From: Paratrimastix pyriformis
Taxonomy: Eukaryota; Preaxostyla; Paratrimastigidae
Assembly (NCBI GenBank): GCA_027972325.1
Contig: JAPMOS010000062.1
Span: forward strand, 1-64,000
Length of the DNA: 64,000 nt
Direction: 5' to 3'
Shown here in pieces: positions 30,581 through 41,641 of the stretch (its first letter is position 1; every line of letters begins with the position of its first letter). The notes below the pieces were generated by a model that was given only the letters and a program-made list of their open reading frames with translations, had not been told where the DNA came from and did no database searches. Position numbers and translations under genes: made by a program.

Positions 30581-30885
30581 CTAGAACTCGTTGCCACTAT
30601 CGGCGAGATATTGCAGTGACCCAGAAGAGCCGTGGCAGTCGCCTTCGGGCTGATGGATCCCACAGGCGTCCTGCTCCCCCACTCTGGACGGCACCACGGC
30701 AGATTGCAGCGGGCTGGGCGGGGTCTGCTTCTCAGTTATGGCCTGCACCACGGCCATCTCAGCCTCCAGCAGAGTGGGCGGGCGGTCCCCCGTCTCGTGT
30801 GCCACCCAGTAAGCCAGCCAGCCATCCGGAAAGATGTCACGAACCTGGGCCTTGTCGACCTGCTGCTTGTAGAGCACCGATGAAC
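30581..30885 (-). other. Possible minus-strand coding segment or exon
   Basis: The minus-strand translation VRDIFPDGWLAYWVAHETGD, then LLEAEMAVVQAITEKQ, ending at a stop near 30,581, reads like protein. It is preceded on that strand by the microsatellite tract. It may be a last exon of a gene disrupted by the repeats. No family is recognised. Confidence 0.25.
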
Positions 30886-31035
30886 TGGTGGGGTGTGGTG
30901 GGGTGTGGTGGGGTGTGGTGGGGTGTGGTGGGGTGATGCGGTGATGCGGTGATGCGGTGATGCGGTGGGGTGGTGTGTGTGTGTGTGTGTGTGTCGAGTA
31001 AAGAAGGAATGTGTGTGTGTGTGTGTGTGTGGGGG
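30886..31035. repeat. Compound microsatellite: GTGGGGTGTG, GATGCGGT and GT arrays
   Basis: Four copies of a 10-bp GGGGTGTGGT-type unit, then four of the 8-bp GATGCGGT-type unit, then two GT runs separated by about 20 bp. Confidence 0.85.
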
Positions 31036-31079
31036 GGGAGAGGAGAGGAGGAGGGGAGGAAGAGTAGAGCATTCCGATG

Positions 31080-32170
31080 TGTAGTGGTGGTGGAACATGA
31101 TGGCCGAGTGGTTAATTGGAATGAGAAGGTTGGTATAGGACCTAGGGGGGACGGGGGGACGGGAAGCTTGTGATTGCAGAAATTTTTAAAATGGATGAGA
31201 ACACCTTCTCTTGCTGGCCGGGGAACTTTGGAGGACGGGAAGAAATACGTCAGGCCGGTAAATCATGTTGTGAGTATAATTGTGTGTGACAATGTGGAAG
31301 CGAGGATGAAATATCCGGTGGTGGAAGGTGGGATGGAGAGGATCTATAATTGGCTGGTAAAGCCGAAATACCAGATGGCGGTCTGGGAGGGGTTCCGGAC
31401 TGGATTTACTCAAGATGAAATTGGGTCAAAATTCGGTGGGAAGGTTCTAGTGGGAGGGTGGAAAAGGCTTGTTTATGGGAGATGTTGTGCGGATTATACA
31501 AAGAAGACTGAGGGAATGCTGTAACTATAAGGAGAGTTGGTCGTTACAGACTCTCTATTCCGCGGCAGTTGGATTTTGGATGGGAGAACGGAGAAAGAGT
31601 GGCATCAGTTAGGGATCAGGATTGGGATGAAAAGAATTCTGGAGAAACTTATTGAGGGAAGGAAGGAGGGAGTGGATCGAAGTTTGGAAAGTGGTGATGG
31701 TTTGAGTAGGAGGAAGCGTGGACGGAATCGGTTAGGCGAGGTGGGGAAGAAGAAGAAGAGGTATGATGGGAAGTGGGAACGATTGGTAGTGGAGTGGGGG
31801 TTGTGGCGAGAATAATGGTTGGAGGGAAGGAATGGGATGTGCTGGATGATGATAATGATGAAGGTGAAGATACAACGGGGAGAGAAAAAGGCGGGATGGA
31901 TGTGGGGGGGGAGAGGGTGGTGATGATGGGAAAGAAAGGTGGTGGGGGTGTGGGGGGACGGGGGGGGATTGTGGGTGGAAGCAAGATAAAGTGGATGGGG
32001 GCAAGAAGAGGAATGATGAGGGGGGTGAGAGGGAGGAAGATTCAGTTGAGATTGAAACTGTAAGAAATAATGGGGACAGTAGCGTGTTACTTCGCTCAGA
32101 GAGTACTGAGTACTCTGTGAGCGGTGTATATGCCACTGTACCGTTGCCATGGACTCTACCTCCATGGCAA
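31080..32170 (+). other. Purine-biased, moderately AT-rich stretch, probably retroelement debris
   Basis: Plus-strand frames at 31,174-31,524 and 31,537-31,815 are open and contain protein-like text (MERIYNWLVKPKYQMAVWEG). The purine bias is like the LINE at 21-28 kb, and an A-tract lies at about 32,177-32,188. No motif is recognised. Confidence 0.3.
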
Positions 32171-32176
32171 TAGGTT

Positions 32177-35161
32177 TTAAAAAAAAAAAAGAGGAGGGAG
32201 GAGGAGGAGGCAGAGAAAAGGGGAGCCCAAGTGAAGAAAGGGCGCTGAGGTGGGAGGAACGAACCAGAGGTGCTCTAAAGTTTCGGCGGAGGCCGACGCG
32301 AGGGCCGCATCCGGGGGAAGGCGTCGCCGAAGTGCGGCCACGGAGCGCGCGAGGGCTGTCTCTGCCGCGTCCATGCCACCGAAGATGGGCGCGAGCAGTT
32401 CCTGGGGAGAAGGCTGCGCGCCGGGGTCGAGCCGGGAGCGCTTAGGAACTGAAGTAGGAGAGAACGCTCGTTACGAGTCGGAAGAGTGAGACATGTATTC
32501 GAAAATGCAGGAGAACAGACTGCTTTGATTGGCCGAGGACCCTGGCCGTGAGTGGAGTCGGTCAGGACTGCCGGGCCCACTGCCGGGCGGCCCACTGCCG
32601 GGCCCACTGCCGGGCGGTCCATTGCCGGGCCCACTGCTGGGTGGCGGCCCAGGCGGTGACGTTGGGCCGGGCGATCGGATCGCTGCTTTGCATTGAAGGC
32701 CGGTCATCCACGCAAAGTGGACGATCAGAAAAAGAAACTCGACAGGACTCCCAAGGCGGAAGGTTCGCAGGGTTTCCAGTTGCCCATTCGTGGCGAGGAT
32801 AACGAGCACGGCCGAGTCGGGGCGGATGATAAACCCAAAGGGGGCCACCTGCGAGTAGAATGGCTGCTCCGGTGCCAGGGGCGGCATCAGGGGTGGGAAC
32901 GGCAGCTGCGGCGGGGCCGGGGCCGGGGCCGGGGCCGGGGCCGGGGCCGGGGCCGGGGCCGGGGCCGGGGCCGGGGCGCACGAGGAGGAGGAAACCGATT
33001 CGCTTTGTATCGCCGCGAGAAGGGCTTGGTCGGGCTTGCCAAAAACAGACGAAGGAGCCACCATCGCGTAGCAAATTTCTACGGCAATGGCATCCAGAAA
33101 CTGCCATTCTCCTGACGCGAGATGATCCGGGTGACCCGGATGTTGCTTGACTCCAGCGGGGGCGATGGCCATGACGTTCGGCGTAAAATCGCGCGCAATC
33201 GGAAAAGTAAGCGGCGGCACGGGGCGAGGGAGGCCGCAATCCGACTGGGCGAATGCCTTCTGGGCGCACTCGAGCAGGTAAGCAGCGGTCTCCACGAGGC
33301 CAAACATGGCGGCGAAGTAACGCTTTGCCGCTGGGAAGACGGGCGGGGGTGCCCGTCCCAGGGCGTGCAATTTCAGTTGTTCGATCTCCATGGGGTTGAC
33401 CGGGGGACACTCGGCTGTGATGTTCATGGCGACAAGGAGGTCGGGCGGCAACCCACATCGCGCTGGCAGAGCGCGCAGCTCCAGTGCGAGCTCTGCGAGC
33501 TTCGGCGTGTCCCGGACGTCGAGGAAGTCTTTCTGTGCCATCATGAAGTCTACAAGAGAAAACAAAAACAAAAACAAAAAAATATGAGATCCGTCAGTGT
33601 CAAAAAAAAAAAAATATGAAATCCGTAGAGTTGCACGAAAGTTGTAAAAAAATATGAAGTCAAAAAAAAAAAATCCCTTCTCTGAGACAACGGAGGAGGA
33701 GGAGGAGGAGGAGGAGGAGGAGCAGGAGCAGGAGGAGGAGGAGGAGGAGGAGGAGGAGGGAGCAGGAGCAGGAGGAGGAGGAGGAGGAGGAGGAGGAGCA
33801 GGAGGAGGTGGGCGGGGGGAGGTGAGGGCGGAGGGGAGGCGAGGAAAATGTCATCATCCTTGCGTGAGTGTGGGTTCATTTTTTCATTTACCGTGCGTTT
33901 GCTCAAACACAAAACTGTGTGCATTCCCTCCACCTCAGGCATCCCACTGATCTGCAGACAGACTCAATTCTGCGATGATCCCCTGAAGCTGCGCCGCCCA
34001 GAGTCGTGGGTTGGAGTTTTCCAGGGCGAAAGTCAGCAAATGGAGGCACACCCGCACGAGAGCAGGCGGGGTCAGGGTGGCCATGTGGTGCGCATAGAGG
34101 CCAATGGCATCTTCTCGCTTCCGCAGAAGCTCCACAATCCCGGGCACTGGGGTGAATGCGTGAGGGTACCCGATGAGACCTCAATCCCCAAAAACCGAGA
34201 CACAAACCGTTCGAGTGGGGGGCGGACGCGGCGGCGGCAGGCGGCGAGCCGGCGGCTGGTGAGGCGGGGGACGGGGTGCGGACGGTGGCGGTGGCGGTGG
34301 CGGTGGCGGGTGCGGGTGCGGGAGGCAAGTCGGTGGTGGCAGCATTGGCGGCAGGGGAGGCGGTCCGCTGGGAAGGGGTGGATCGGGCCGGGAATGAACA
34401 CGAGTTAACTTTCGAGAGATGTTTGAGCTTGTGGATCAAGCTCGCGACTGAATGGGCGGCCTCCGAATTGGCGGACTCGAATTCGAATACAACCACATAC
34501 TGGCCCCCTGCCGAGGAGACGAGAAGGTCGGGTCGAAAGCCAGGGTCACCAGGGGCCGGGGGAGTGTGGTCAGGATCCCTGGGGAGGCGCACGTCACTGC
34601 ACAGCGGTGAGATGGAGCCATGAGGCCAAGAACACAGACGCGCGAAAATTCACCTCCACTGATTGCAGCACTAACAGGCTTGCTCTGAGCGCCTGCTCCC
34701 CGGGATTGCTCAAACGACGAAGATAGGCCACTTTGCGGAAGGCGATGCCGATCAGCTGAACGGCGTCAGCATCAAGGCGGGAGCCACCGAGGCAGAGCGA
34801 AAGCGGCAGAAATGGGATCTGAACGAAATGCAGAGTTCGAGTTCAGCGAAGCACCAAAGAGAGAAAAACCTTGATACCGTCCTCAGGGAGTTGGCCCAAT
34901 CCCCGAGTCAGGGCCTCCCAGAGCTGGTGCTGGAGTGGGCTGGTCGTCACTATAAAGACGGAGATTGTGGACAACAACAGATGCAAAATACATACCTCGA
35001 AAACGCCGTTGGCTGACTTGTCCGGGGGGGGATGGTCGTGCCGTTGTGCCGTCCTGCGCAGCTGACGCTGATGAGTGGGAAAGAAATGGAAATAATGATT
35101 GATCAGTGTGGCGCCGAAAATTGTCCAGACGACTGAAGAATTGGGTGATCTTCGTCTGCAT
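32177..35161 (-). CDS. Multi-exon gene of unknown function, 5' end uncertain
   Basis: Exons, all in compatible phase on the minus strand, are 34870-35061, 34640-34818, 34208-34596, 33964-34146, 32521-33549 and 32177-32448, with a further upstream exon at about 35131-35161. Four of six introns start GTCTG. Recognisable protein stretches include LWEALTRGLGQLPEDG, VAYLRRLSNPGEQALRASLL, YVVVFEFESANSEAAHSV, a Thr/Ala/Pro linker, VPGIVELLRKREDAIGLYAH, and an APAPAP repeat from a GGCCGG array. Near the end is a basic IPKRSRLDP segment that could be a nuclear signal. Its helical, Leu-rich repeats could form an alpha-solenoid, but I recognise no family. The gene's 5' side abuts the repeat copy at 35,190, so it may be truncated by it. 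Confidence 0.65.
32914..32978. repeat. GGCCGG hexanucleotide array inside an exon
   Basis: About ten copies of GGGGCC/GGCCGG. On the minus strand it encodes an Ala-Pro repeat within exon 32521-33549. Confidence 0.85.
33690..33815. repeat. GAG/GGA trinucleotide tract inside an intron
   Basis: An almost pure GGAGGA array with occasional GCA units, within the 414-bp intron 33550-33963 of the minus-strand gene. On that strand it reads as a long pyrimidine tract. Confidence 0.85.
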
Positions 35162-35189
35162 CAGAGAGAAAAGATGTTCAGCGAATCGT

Positions 35190-36404
35190 CCGGGGGCGCA
35201 CCCCTGGAGGCGTCAGGAGATCCGGAAACCCCAAACCCCAAAGAAACTCAACGTAGGCCCAGAGAATCCCGGTGAGGGATGGCTGGTCCAGGACCTCGAT
35301 CAGATGTCGACCTCATTCCGGACCCAACCTGCCCAAATGGCAGCAGAACAGAAAAACTAACATGCGGATCTATTGCAACTCGACGTGTTACGTAGAAACA
35401 TGCAAAAATCACGATGCGGCGCCGAGGTCGGGGGGTGACGCGGCAGGCAGGCAGGGTTGGGGCAAGGCAATCGCCCCGGCACGGAGGCGGTCATGGCGCC
35501 TGGAACAGGACAACACATGGCCCGTGTCCAAGGGGAGGCATATATTCACACCCCCGGGAGAGGGGGGGCGGGACACTGTCAGCTGAGTGGGGGTGGGCAG
35601 CGGGGGCATGGCAGGGCCGCAAAACGCGGAGTCAAAGCGCCGCGGAGGGGCAGGTGCCCCCGGGGGGATCCCTCCCACCATGAATCGATGGATCCACGGA
35701 GTCCCGAGGTGAAGGCAAGAACTGGCGTCTCGCCTGCAAAACGCGTCACCTTTGCCGGGGCGGCGATGGGGTCCCTGATCCGGGGGGGCCACATGAATTC
35801 TGGCCCCTGTGCTCTGGGTGTTTCTCCGGGGCACCTCGTGTGTCCAGAGAACTGGAGAGGACCATCAACGGAAGCCACCCGACCAACTGACGCGGACCTC
35901 CTCCCTCTGCCACGCCTCGCCGAGACGGGTCAGGGGCCCCCGTGGCCAGGAAAGCGGTTGTGCGCTCGGCGCATGCATGGTCCCGCGGATGGCAACCACA
36001 GATCGCGGAAAGACTGTGGACGGGCGTTTGGGATCGAGAGGATTCGTGATGGAATGAAGACAGACGGGGTGGTCGAAGATCATCAGTCGACATTTAATGT
36101 CGGTGAAATGTTCGGGTTGGACACAGTTCCACTTTCAAAAAGATACGCCAACGAGTTTTGGCCACTCCGCAGGGGGTTCGCCAGTGAAAGACTCTTCTTG
36201 GACGAACAACTTCAACAAACTGGTTTCGATCGAGCCTGGTCGATCGGTTTGGCTGCGGCCTTCGCCGCGACAGCGGTAAAACTCGGAGACCCGTCCGGTC
36301 TGGCGGGCCAATTGGGAGCCCCCAGAGTCGCTCCGAGCTCTGCCGGCGAGGCCGTTTTTGGTGTCGGGTTTGGTGGCTATTCTCGGGTTATAGTTAGGTT
36401 CCCA
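35190..36404 (+). repeat. Diverged copy of the 1.28-kb element, inverted relative to 36410-37693
   Basis: Sequence from about 35,190 (GGCGTCAGGAGATCCGGAAA) through 36,400 aligns along its length with the reverse complement of 36,410-37,650. Examples are the shared CGATCAGATGTCGACCTCAT and the shared GTCGAAGATCATCAGTCGAC. It lacks the 42-bp terminal repeat at its left end. The two copies form a ~2.4-kb imperfect palindrome centred near 36,408. Long frames occur in both copies on the same repeat strand, but codon-like constraint is unclear. A short conserved frame on the other strand (FVQEESFTGEPPAEWPKLVG here) may be the real coding. Confidence 0.75.
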
Positions 36405-36409
36405 CGTTA

Positions 36410-36451
36410 ACGTGGGTGCCCCAAACCCGGAAATAGGCCCCAAACCCGTTA
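36410..36451. repeat. Left 42-bp TIR
   Basis: Starts ACGTGGGTGCCCCAAACC and ends AAACCCGTTA. It is the reverse complement of 37652-37693. Confidence 0.85.
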
Positions 36452-37651
36452 TGCTTTGAGGGAGCCGCCGCGAACGCCCGAGGCGGCCCCGGAGGATCCC
36501 CATCCACCCGCCAACCGGACGGGTCCCCAAGTTTTACCCACTGTTGCGGCGGCGGCAGCAGCCCAACCAGGCGATCAGGCGATCGACCTCAACCACTTGC
36601 TGAATTTCCGCGACCAAGAAGAACATTTCACACCCCAAACCCCCGTGGAGTTTCCACAACTTGACGGTGTGTCTTTTTCAAGAGGAACCTTTCCCAACTG
36701 AACATCTGACCCGGCATTAAATGTCGACTGATGATCTTCGACGACCCCGTCTGTCTTCCTTCCGTCACAAATCCTCTTAATCCCAAATGTCCACGCACAG
36801 TATCTCCACGAGCCGGGGTTGACGCTGGCGCAGCCATGCATCCTGCGAGCGCACAACGGTTTTCCTGGTCCCGTGGGTCCCTCACCCGGCTCGGCGAGGT
36901 GTGGCAGAGGGAGGAGGTCCGCACAAGTTGGGTGGGTGGCTTCAATTGATGGTCCCCAACAGTTCCCTGGACATTGTGGGCGCCCCGGAGGAGAACCCAG
37001 TGCACACTGGGCAGAATTTCTGCGGCCCCCCCGGATCGGGGACCCCGTCCCCGCCCCGGACAAGGCGACGAGTTCTGCGGGCGGGATGCCAGTCCTTGCC
37101 CCCACCTCGGACTCTGGTGCTCCTGTCGATTCATGGTGGGAGGAATCCCCCTGGGGGCGCCTGCCCCTCCGCGGCGCTTTCACTTCGCGTTTTGCTGCCC
37201 CGACATGCCCCCACTGCCCACCCCGCTCCGCTGACAGTGTCCCGCCCCCACCTCGCCATGGGGCGTCACACAATGCCTCCCCTTGGTTGCGGGCCACCTG
37301 TTGCCCTGTTCCAGGCGCCATGCCCGCCTCCATGCCGCGGGGGTTGCCTTTCTCCGACCCTGCTTCCCTGCCGTTTCCTCCCCGACCTTGACGTCGCGTC
37401 GTGATTTTTGGATGTTTCGACTGAACTCGTCGAGTTACAAGAGATCCGCCTGCCAATTGTTGCGTTCCGCTGTCACTTGGGCAAGTTGGGTCCGACATGA
37501 GGTCGACATCTGATCGATGTCTCGGGTCCAACCATTCCTTTCCGGGCTGTTTTGCCCCTCTGTTGGTCTTCTTGGGGGTTGGGGTTTTCCGTATTTCCTG
37601 ACGCCGGCAGGACTGCGCCCCTGGAACCATCCCAAATTCATCTTTGACATG

Positions 37652-37693
37652 TAACGGGTTTGGGGCCTATTTCCGGGTTTGGGGCACCCACGT
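37652..37693. repeat. Right 42-bp TIR
   Basis: Reverse complement of 36410-36451, followed by TA. Confidence 0.85.
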
Positions 37694-37699
37694 TACTGA

Positions 37700-38229
37700 A
37701 GGACCCGAGAGGACCGTGCAGGGGGTGTAGAGTCTATTCGCAACACACCGCAAACTCAGACCGCTTTTTGATCGGCCGGCCCTGTTGCTTGGCTCTGGAC
37801 CTCGAAGGCTTCATCGAGAACCTGATGCCTACGATGACTTTTTCGTGGGCTCCGATGATGACCAGCCACCATGTCCAAGGATGACGAGGGTGAAGAAGGT
37901 GATGAAGACGAGAGCGTCCGCGAACCTCTGCCTGATAGTGAGCTGGTGCCTTGTCAATTTTGTCCGACAGACTGCCGTCCTTCACCACGGGAATCGCACC
38001 CGTCAGGGCTGTCCAAGCCGACAGCCAGCCAACCGCCAGTTATGGCGGGGGAGCGGAAACTCCACAAAAAAAAAATTTCTCAGTTGATTTTAACGAAAGT
38101 CCGACATTTTGCGCAGTGCGCATCGATCAGTGGAGGATTCAGTTTTCCTGCTGCAAAAAACAAAAAACGGGGCGCGAGCCGCTATTTTCACTGAACTCTC
38201 TTCTCCTGACCTTTTTTTTCTCCGATCTC
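37700..38229 (+). other. Possible acidic exons, unrecognised
   Basis: Two overlapping frames give acidic, protein-like text (REPDAYDDFFVGSDDDQPP near 37,815-37,870; MSKDDEGEEGDEDESVREPL from 37,871), followed by a CQFC/C motif. This could be part of a host gene whose remainder was replaced by the adjoining repeats. No family is recognised. Confidence 0.25.
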
Positions 38230-39230
38230 AATGGGTACATGGGTTGGTGTTTTCCAGAAACCGGCCGACGATGACGAGGAAGCTGCGACGCTGCGGGAGG
38301 AGGTTGAGGAAGAACCTGGGCGATTGAGGTGCCCTGGGTCAAGGGGTAGCAGATCGGAGACTCGGAGGAAGCGGCCGGGAACCGGGAGGCAGGCCCGTAA
38401 GGTGTGTGGGCGATGGAAGAACGGTGCGGCAGTCGCGGGCGGAGGTGGGGCCTGGGACCAAGATGTGTGGGTGCGGCAAGACGGAGACGTTCGAGCCTGC
38501 CCTGCTGGAGTGCCCCCAGTACCGGGAGGTGAGGGCTCATCAGGCGGCGATGGAGGATACCGAGCGAGGGAGGTACCAGGCCTGGGAGCGGACCAATGAA
38601 GATCTCGGGGCGTGGTCCACGACCGTGCTCGGGGAGATGAATCCGTGTGGGGCGTGGCCCGTTCCGGGGAGTGCGGTGGTGGCACTGGTTGGGCCCAACT
38701 GCGAGCGGAGAAGCCGATGAAGGAAGGGATGAGGGCGGGATTCCGGGGGGGCATCATCGCGGTGATGGTCAGGAGGGCCAAGCAGCGGGGGGGTGGGGGT
38801 GGGGGGGGGGGGGGGGTGGAAGGTGTAAGGGCTCAGGGCGTGGTGGCCGATACGGCCCCGGGCGCTGGTGCTGTGGGACGTGCCGCACTGGGGAGGCGCC
38901 GGCACAGCGGCGGCTGCAGGCCGATAGTTGGTGGCTTGGGCTGTACGGGACGACCGGGCGCGGATGCTGTACCCACCGAGGAAGGAGTGCAGGCGAGACA
39001 GCTGTGCGGGGTGGTGGAGGCTGACAGCGGATGGGACGGCGGCGGCAACATGGAGCGGTGGGTATGCAGGGTGGAACAGGCTGGCTGGCCTGACATGGCA
39101 GGGGTCGGCTGCGAGGCGGGGCAAGTGGCGGCGGCGTGAGGGATCGTGGACCGCGGGGGGAGCTCGGGGAGGAGTGGGTCAAGAATTCCAAGGCCAGGCG
39201 GCGGGTGCGGCGGCGGAGATTCACATGATG
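38230..39230 (+). mobile_element. LINE 3'-end remnant (zinc-motif region)
   Basis: A frame at 38,406-38,720 reads KMCGCGKTETFEPALLECP, the C-x-C ... C-P motif found after RT/RNase H in LINEs, followed by helical text (MEDTERGRYQAWERTNEDLG). From 38,815 the sequence contains a segment repeated at 56,410 (see findings). A poly-G run of about 14 lies at 38,803. No RT domain is attached, so this is a truncated tail. Confidence 0.6.
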
Positions 39231-39239
39231 TGGTGAACG

Positions 39240-40450
39240 AGAAGGCCAGCAGGAGGATCCGGTCGAAGGAGCGGGAGAGACGCAGACCGAGCACGAGGGG
39301 GACCACCTTGCATGGCTGCCCCGTGGCGACGGCCAGTGCGGCCGCCAGCTGCTCGGAGTGGGCGGCCTTGCGGGCCGCCGCTTCTGCGTGGTTTTCGTGC
39401 CTTGTCACGGTCAGGTCGACCAGCCACCAAGCCCTCTGGCAGCCCCAGGGGCAGGGCCGCGATGATGCCCGGGGAAATGCCGGCATGCAGTTGTTGGACA
39501 CGCCGACGTCCGCCCAGGACTGCTGCCCGAAGAAGCGGTGGAGGCTCCGAACCAGCCCGTCATGACGGGCGGTGTAGAAGCGGTGGTACAGTGCGCAGTC
39601 GCTGAGGAGGTGAGCGAGGTTCTCATGCCCGTGGTTGCACAGCGGGCAGGTCCCCCCCCCCCCCCCCCCCCCCCCGGTGCGGGGCCCGGCCCCACCTAGC
39701 CTTCGTGTGCAGGACCAGCAGGCCCCCGAAGACGGGAGAGGGGGGACCAGGCTGGCCGAAAGCCCTGCTTGGAGGTGGTCACATGAGCCCGCTGCCCTTC
39801 ACGCACTCTCGATCGGCCCGGCTCCTCGTGCTTTCATTCCGGAGGCCCCGGACGAGGGCGGTGGCTGTTGCAGGGGTGATTGCGACACGGGTAGGAGAGG
39901 GGGACGCCGGGCGGGCCATGGGGGGCGAATGGGTCGCCCGTAGGGGCCTGCCCGTGGCGGATGTTCGGGGGGTTGGGGTTCCACGGGGGGCGGGAGCGAG
40001 GCTGCTTCTCCTGCCAATTCGTCGGCGCCGGTTCCCAGATGTGCGCGGGACAGCCGTCTTCCGGGTGGGAGGTGACATGCTGGACGACCAGGCGGGGGAG
40101 GCGGCGTACGAGCTCGTCGCGGATGGAGAGCACCTCTTTCTGGCACTGGGTTGGCCTTGCTCCGAGTGAGGACCCCCAGGGCCTGTTGGGAGCCCGAGGA
40201 GGTGGGTGGCCAGTGAGAGGCCCTCGAGCTCGCATGTGGCGATGCTGGGGGGCCGGAGGAGTGTTCGCGCCGCGGAGGTGCACGCCCCAAGGCTGCGGGG
40301 TCGTGGGCTGGGGAAGGCGCGGAATGCTCGGAGAAATCGTACGAGACGTCTCGAAGACGGGAGTGAGTGAATCAATGTCTCACGAGTAGAGCGCAGCCTT
40401 GAGATCGATGAAAACACCTGTGCGGGTTGGACTTTGACGGAGCTTTCCCC
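39240..40450 (-). mobile_element. LINE remnant on the minus strand
   Basis: The minus-strand translation from about 39,660 reads TCPLCNHGHENLAHLLSDC, a Cys-Cys-His-Cys motif typical of RT C-termini, then YTARHDGLVRSLHRFF and a basic/Ala-rich helical region to about 39,240. Near 40,390 the same strand shows GVFIDLKAA, matching the RT motif A (FIDLKAAYD). The intervening sequence is rearranged and not openly coding. A poly-C run of about 23 bases interrupts the region at 39,653-39,676. Confidence 0.55.
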
Positions 40451-41480
40451 AACCTGCGTGACAAGAAGGCGGAGCGGGCCATGGATACGGTGCAGAGCAT
40501 CTTCGCCTGTTTCGCCCTCCAGTGCATTGGACAAGCATCGTCCGCCGCTGTCGAGGCGGACCTGGGGCTGACACCGGTCGCTGCTTTGCGGGCCCAGGAG
40601 GTCATGATCGAGTGGGGCCGGATCAAGCTGCCGCAGGGCCACCTCGTCCGTGAGCTGGTGGAGCTGGGCGAGAAGCTTCCAGAGACGAGGGCGGGGCACC
40701 AGTGCATCGGCGAATGGGCCGGAACCACCGAGGCGGTCCTGAGGGACTACGGCCTGGGCAGAGGGTGCGTGAGCGCGCGTTGAGGCCCAGTGGCGCGCGA
40801 AAGTGGAGGATGCCCAAGACTGGCACTCCTGCGGCAGGTCAAGCAGGACTATGGCCACAGCGAGGCCTACCGGACGACATGAGCTGGACGGCCCAATTGC
40901 GCGCAGGATGTACCTCGATGGTGAGTTCCTCCGAACCTGGAAGGGCAGACCTGAGGCGGAGCCTGCGTGTGCTGCCGCGGGACCGCTTGAGGATGCCCAG
41001 CACGCTACGAGGAGTTGCGCAAGAAGGCCTGGGACCGCCTCCATGCCGCTTTGGGGGCCCCGGACTGGGCCCGCGGCTGGAGGCCCTGGGCGCCGACAAG
41101 TGGCAGATCATGATCGGGAGGTCCGCGGCAGGCGGGGGACGGCCGACCAGAGAGGCCATCAACAGGAACGCGGGGGACTTCCTGGCTCAGGCCCATGCGC
41201 TCCGGCGTCAACTGCTCCGGGAGCGGCGGGCTGGACCACCGCGAGTGGCCAGCAAGCGGGGGGCCCGGCGGGAGGCTGCATCGCGCTTGCGCTTGGACGA
41301 CGGCAGCGTCAGGCTCGCCGGGTGGGCTCGTCCTCAAAACCTGCAGGGAGGGGGGTGGGGTCTCAGGTCGCCACTCTTCCCGTCTCCTTCTCCTCCTGCT
41401 TTCCTACCGCCAGGATGGCGGCCCTGACCAAGCGGAACTACATCGGGGCCATGGGCCTCAAGCGCGGGTATGGCTGGGGA
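40427..41480 (+). mobile_element. Plus-strand LINE C-terminal remnant
   Basis: A 118-codon frame at 40,427 includes GLTPVAALRAQEVMIEWGRI and LPQGHLVRELVELGE. This resembles the conserved thumb/C-terminal segment of R2/LINE reverse transcriptases (LTPxxxxxxxxxxxxWGRLxRLP). Arg/Ala-rich frames continue to 41,430. It is head-on to the minus-strand remnant before it. Confidence 0.45.
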
Positions 41481-41641
41481 TGAGGTGATCGTTTGTGAAA
41501 CTGGGGTCGGGAAATGGGGGAATTGGGAGTACAAACCTATTGTGAACTCTTCTCGATTGCGACTTTCTAGTTAGCCTCCCACGACACTGGAACTTGACTA
41601 ATCTGATCCTATTCCCCGGGCCATCACGGTTAGGTAAAATC

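Larger units (their letters stand above)
36410..37693. mobile_element. 1,284-bp TIR element with TA target duplication
   Basis: Perfect or near-perfect 42-bp inverted repeats at 36410-36451 and 37652-37693 begin ACGTGGGTGCCCC. TA lies immediately outside each end (36408-36409 and 37694-37695). No transposase is seen. A short frame beginning just inside the left TIR encodes about 81 residues (FRDQEEHFTPQTPVEFPQLD) and has a counterpart in the neighbouring copy. This looks like a non-autonomous DNA transposon or long MITE with TA preference (Tc1/mariner-like or similar). Confidence 0.75.

Noticed and set aside
35457-37630. Frames of 317 and 351 codons in the two inverted copies
   Set aside because: Although homologous to each other, they are low-complexity, basic and lack any domain; they may be incidental in GC-rich repeat DNA, so they are not called as genes.
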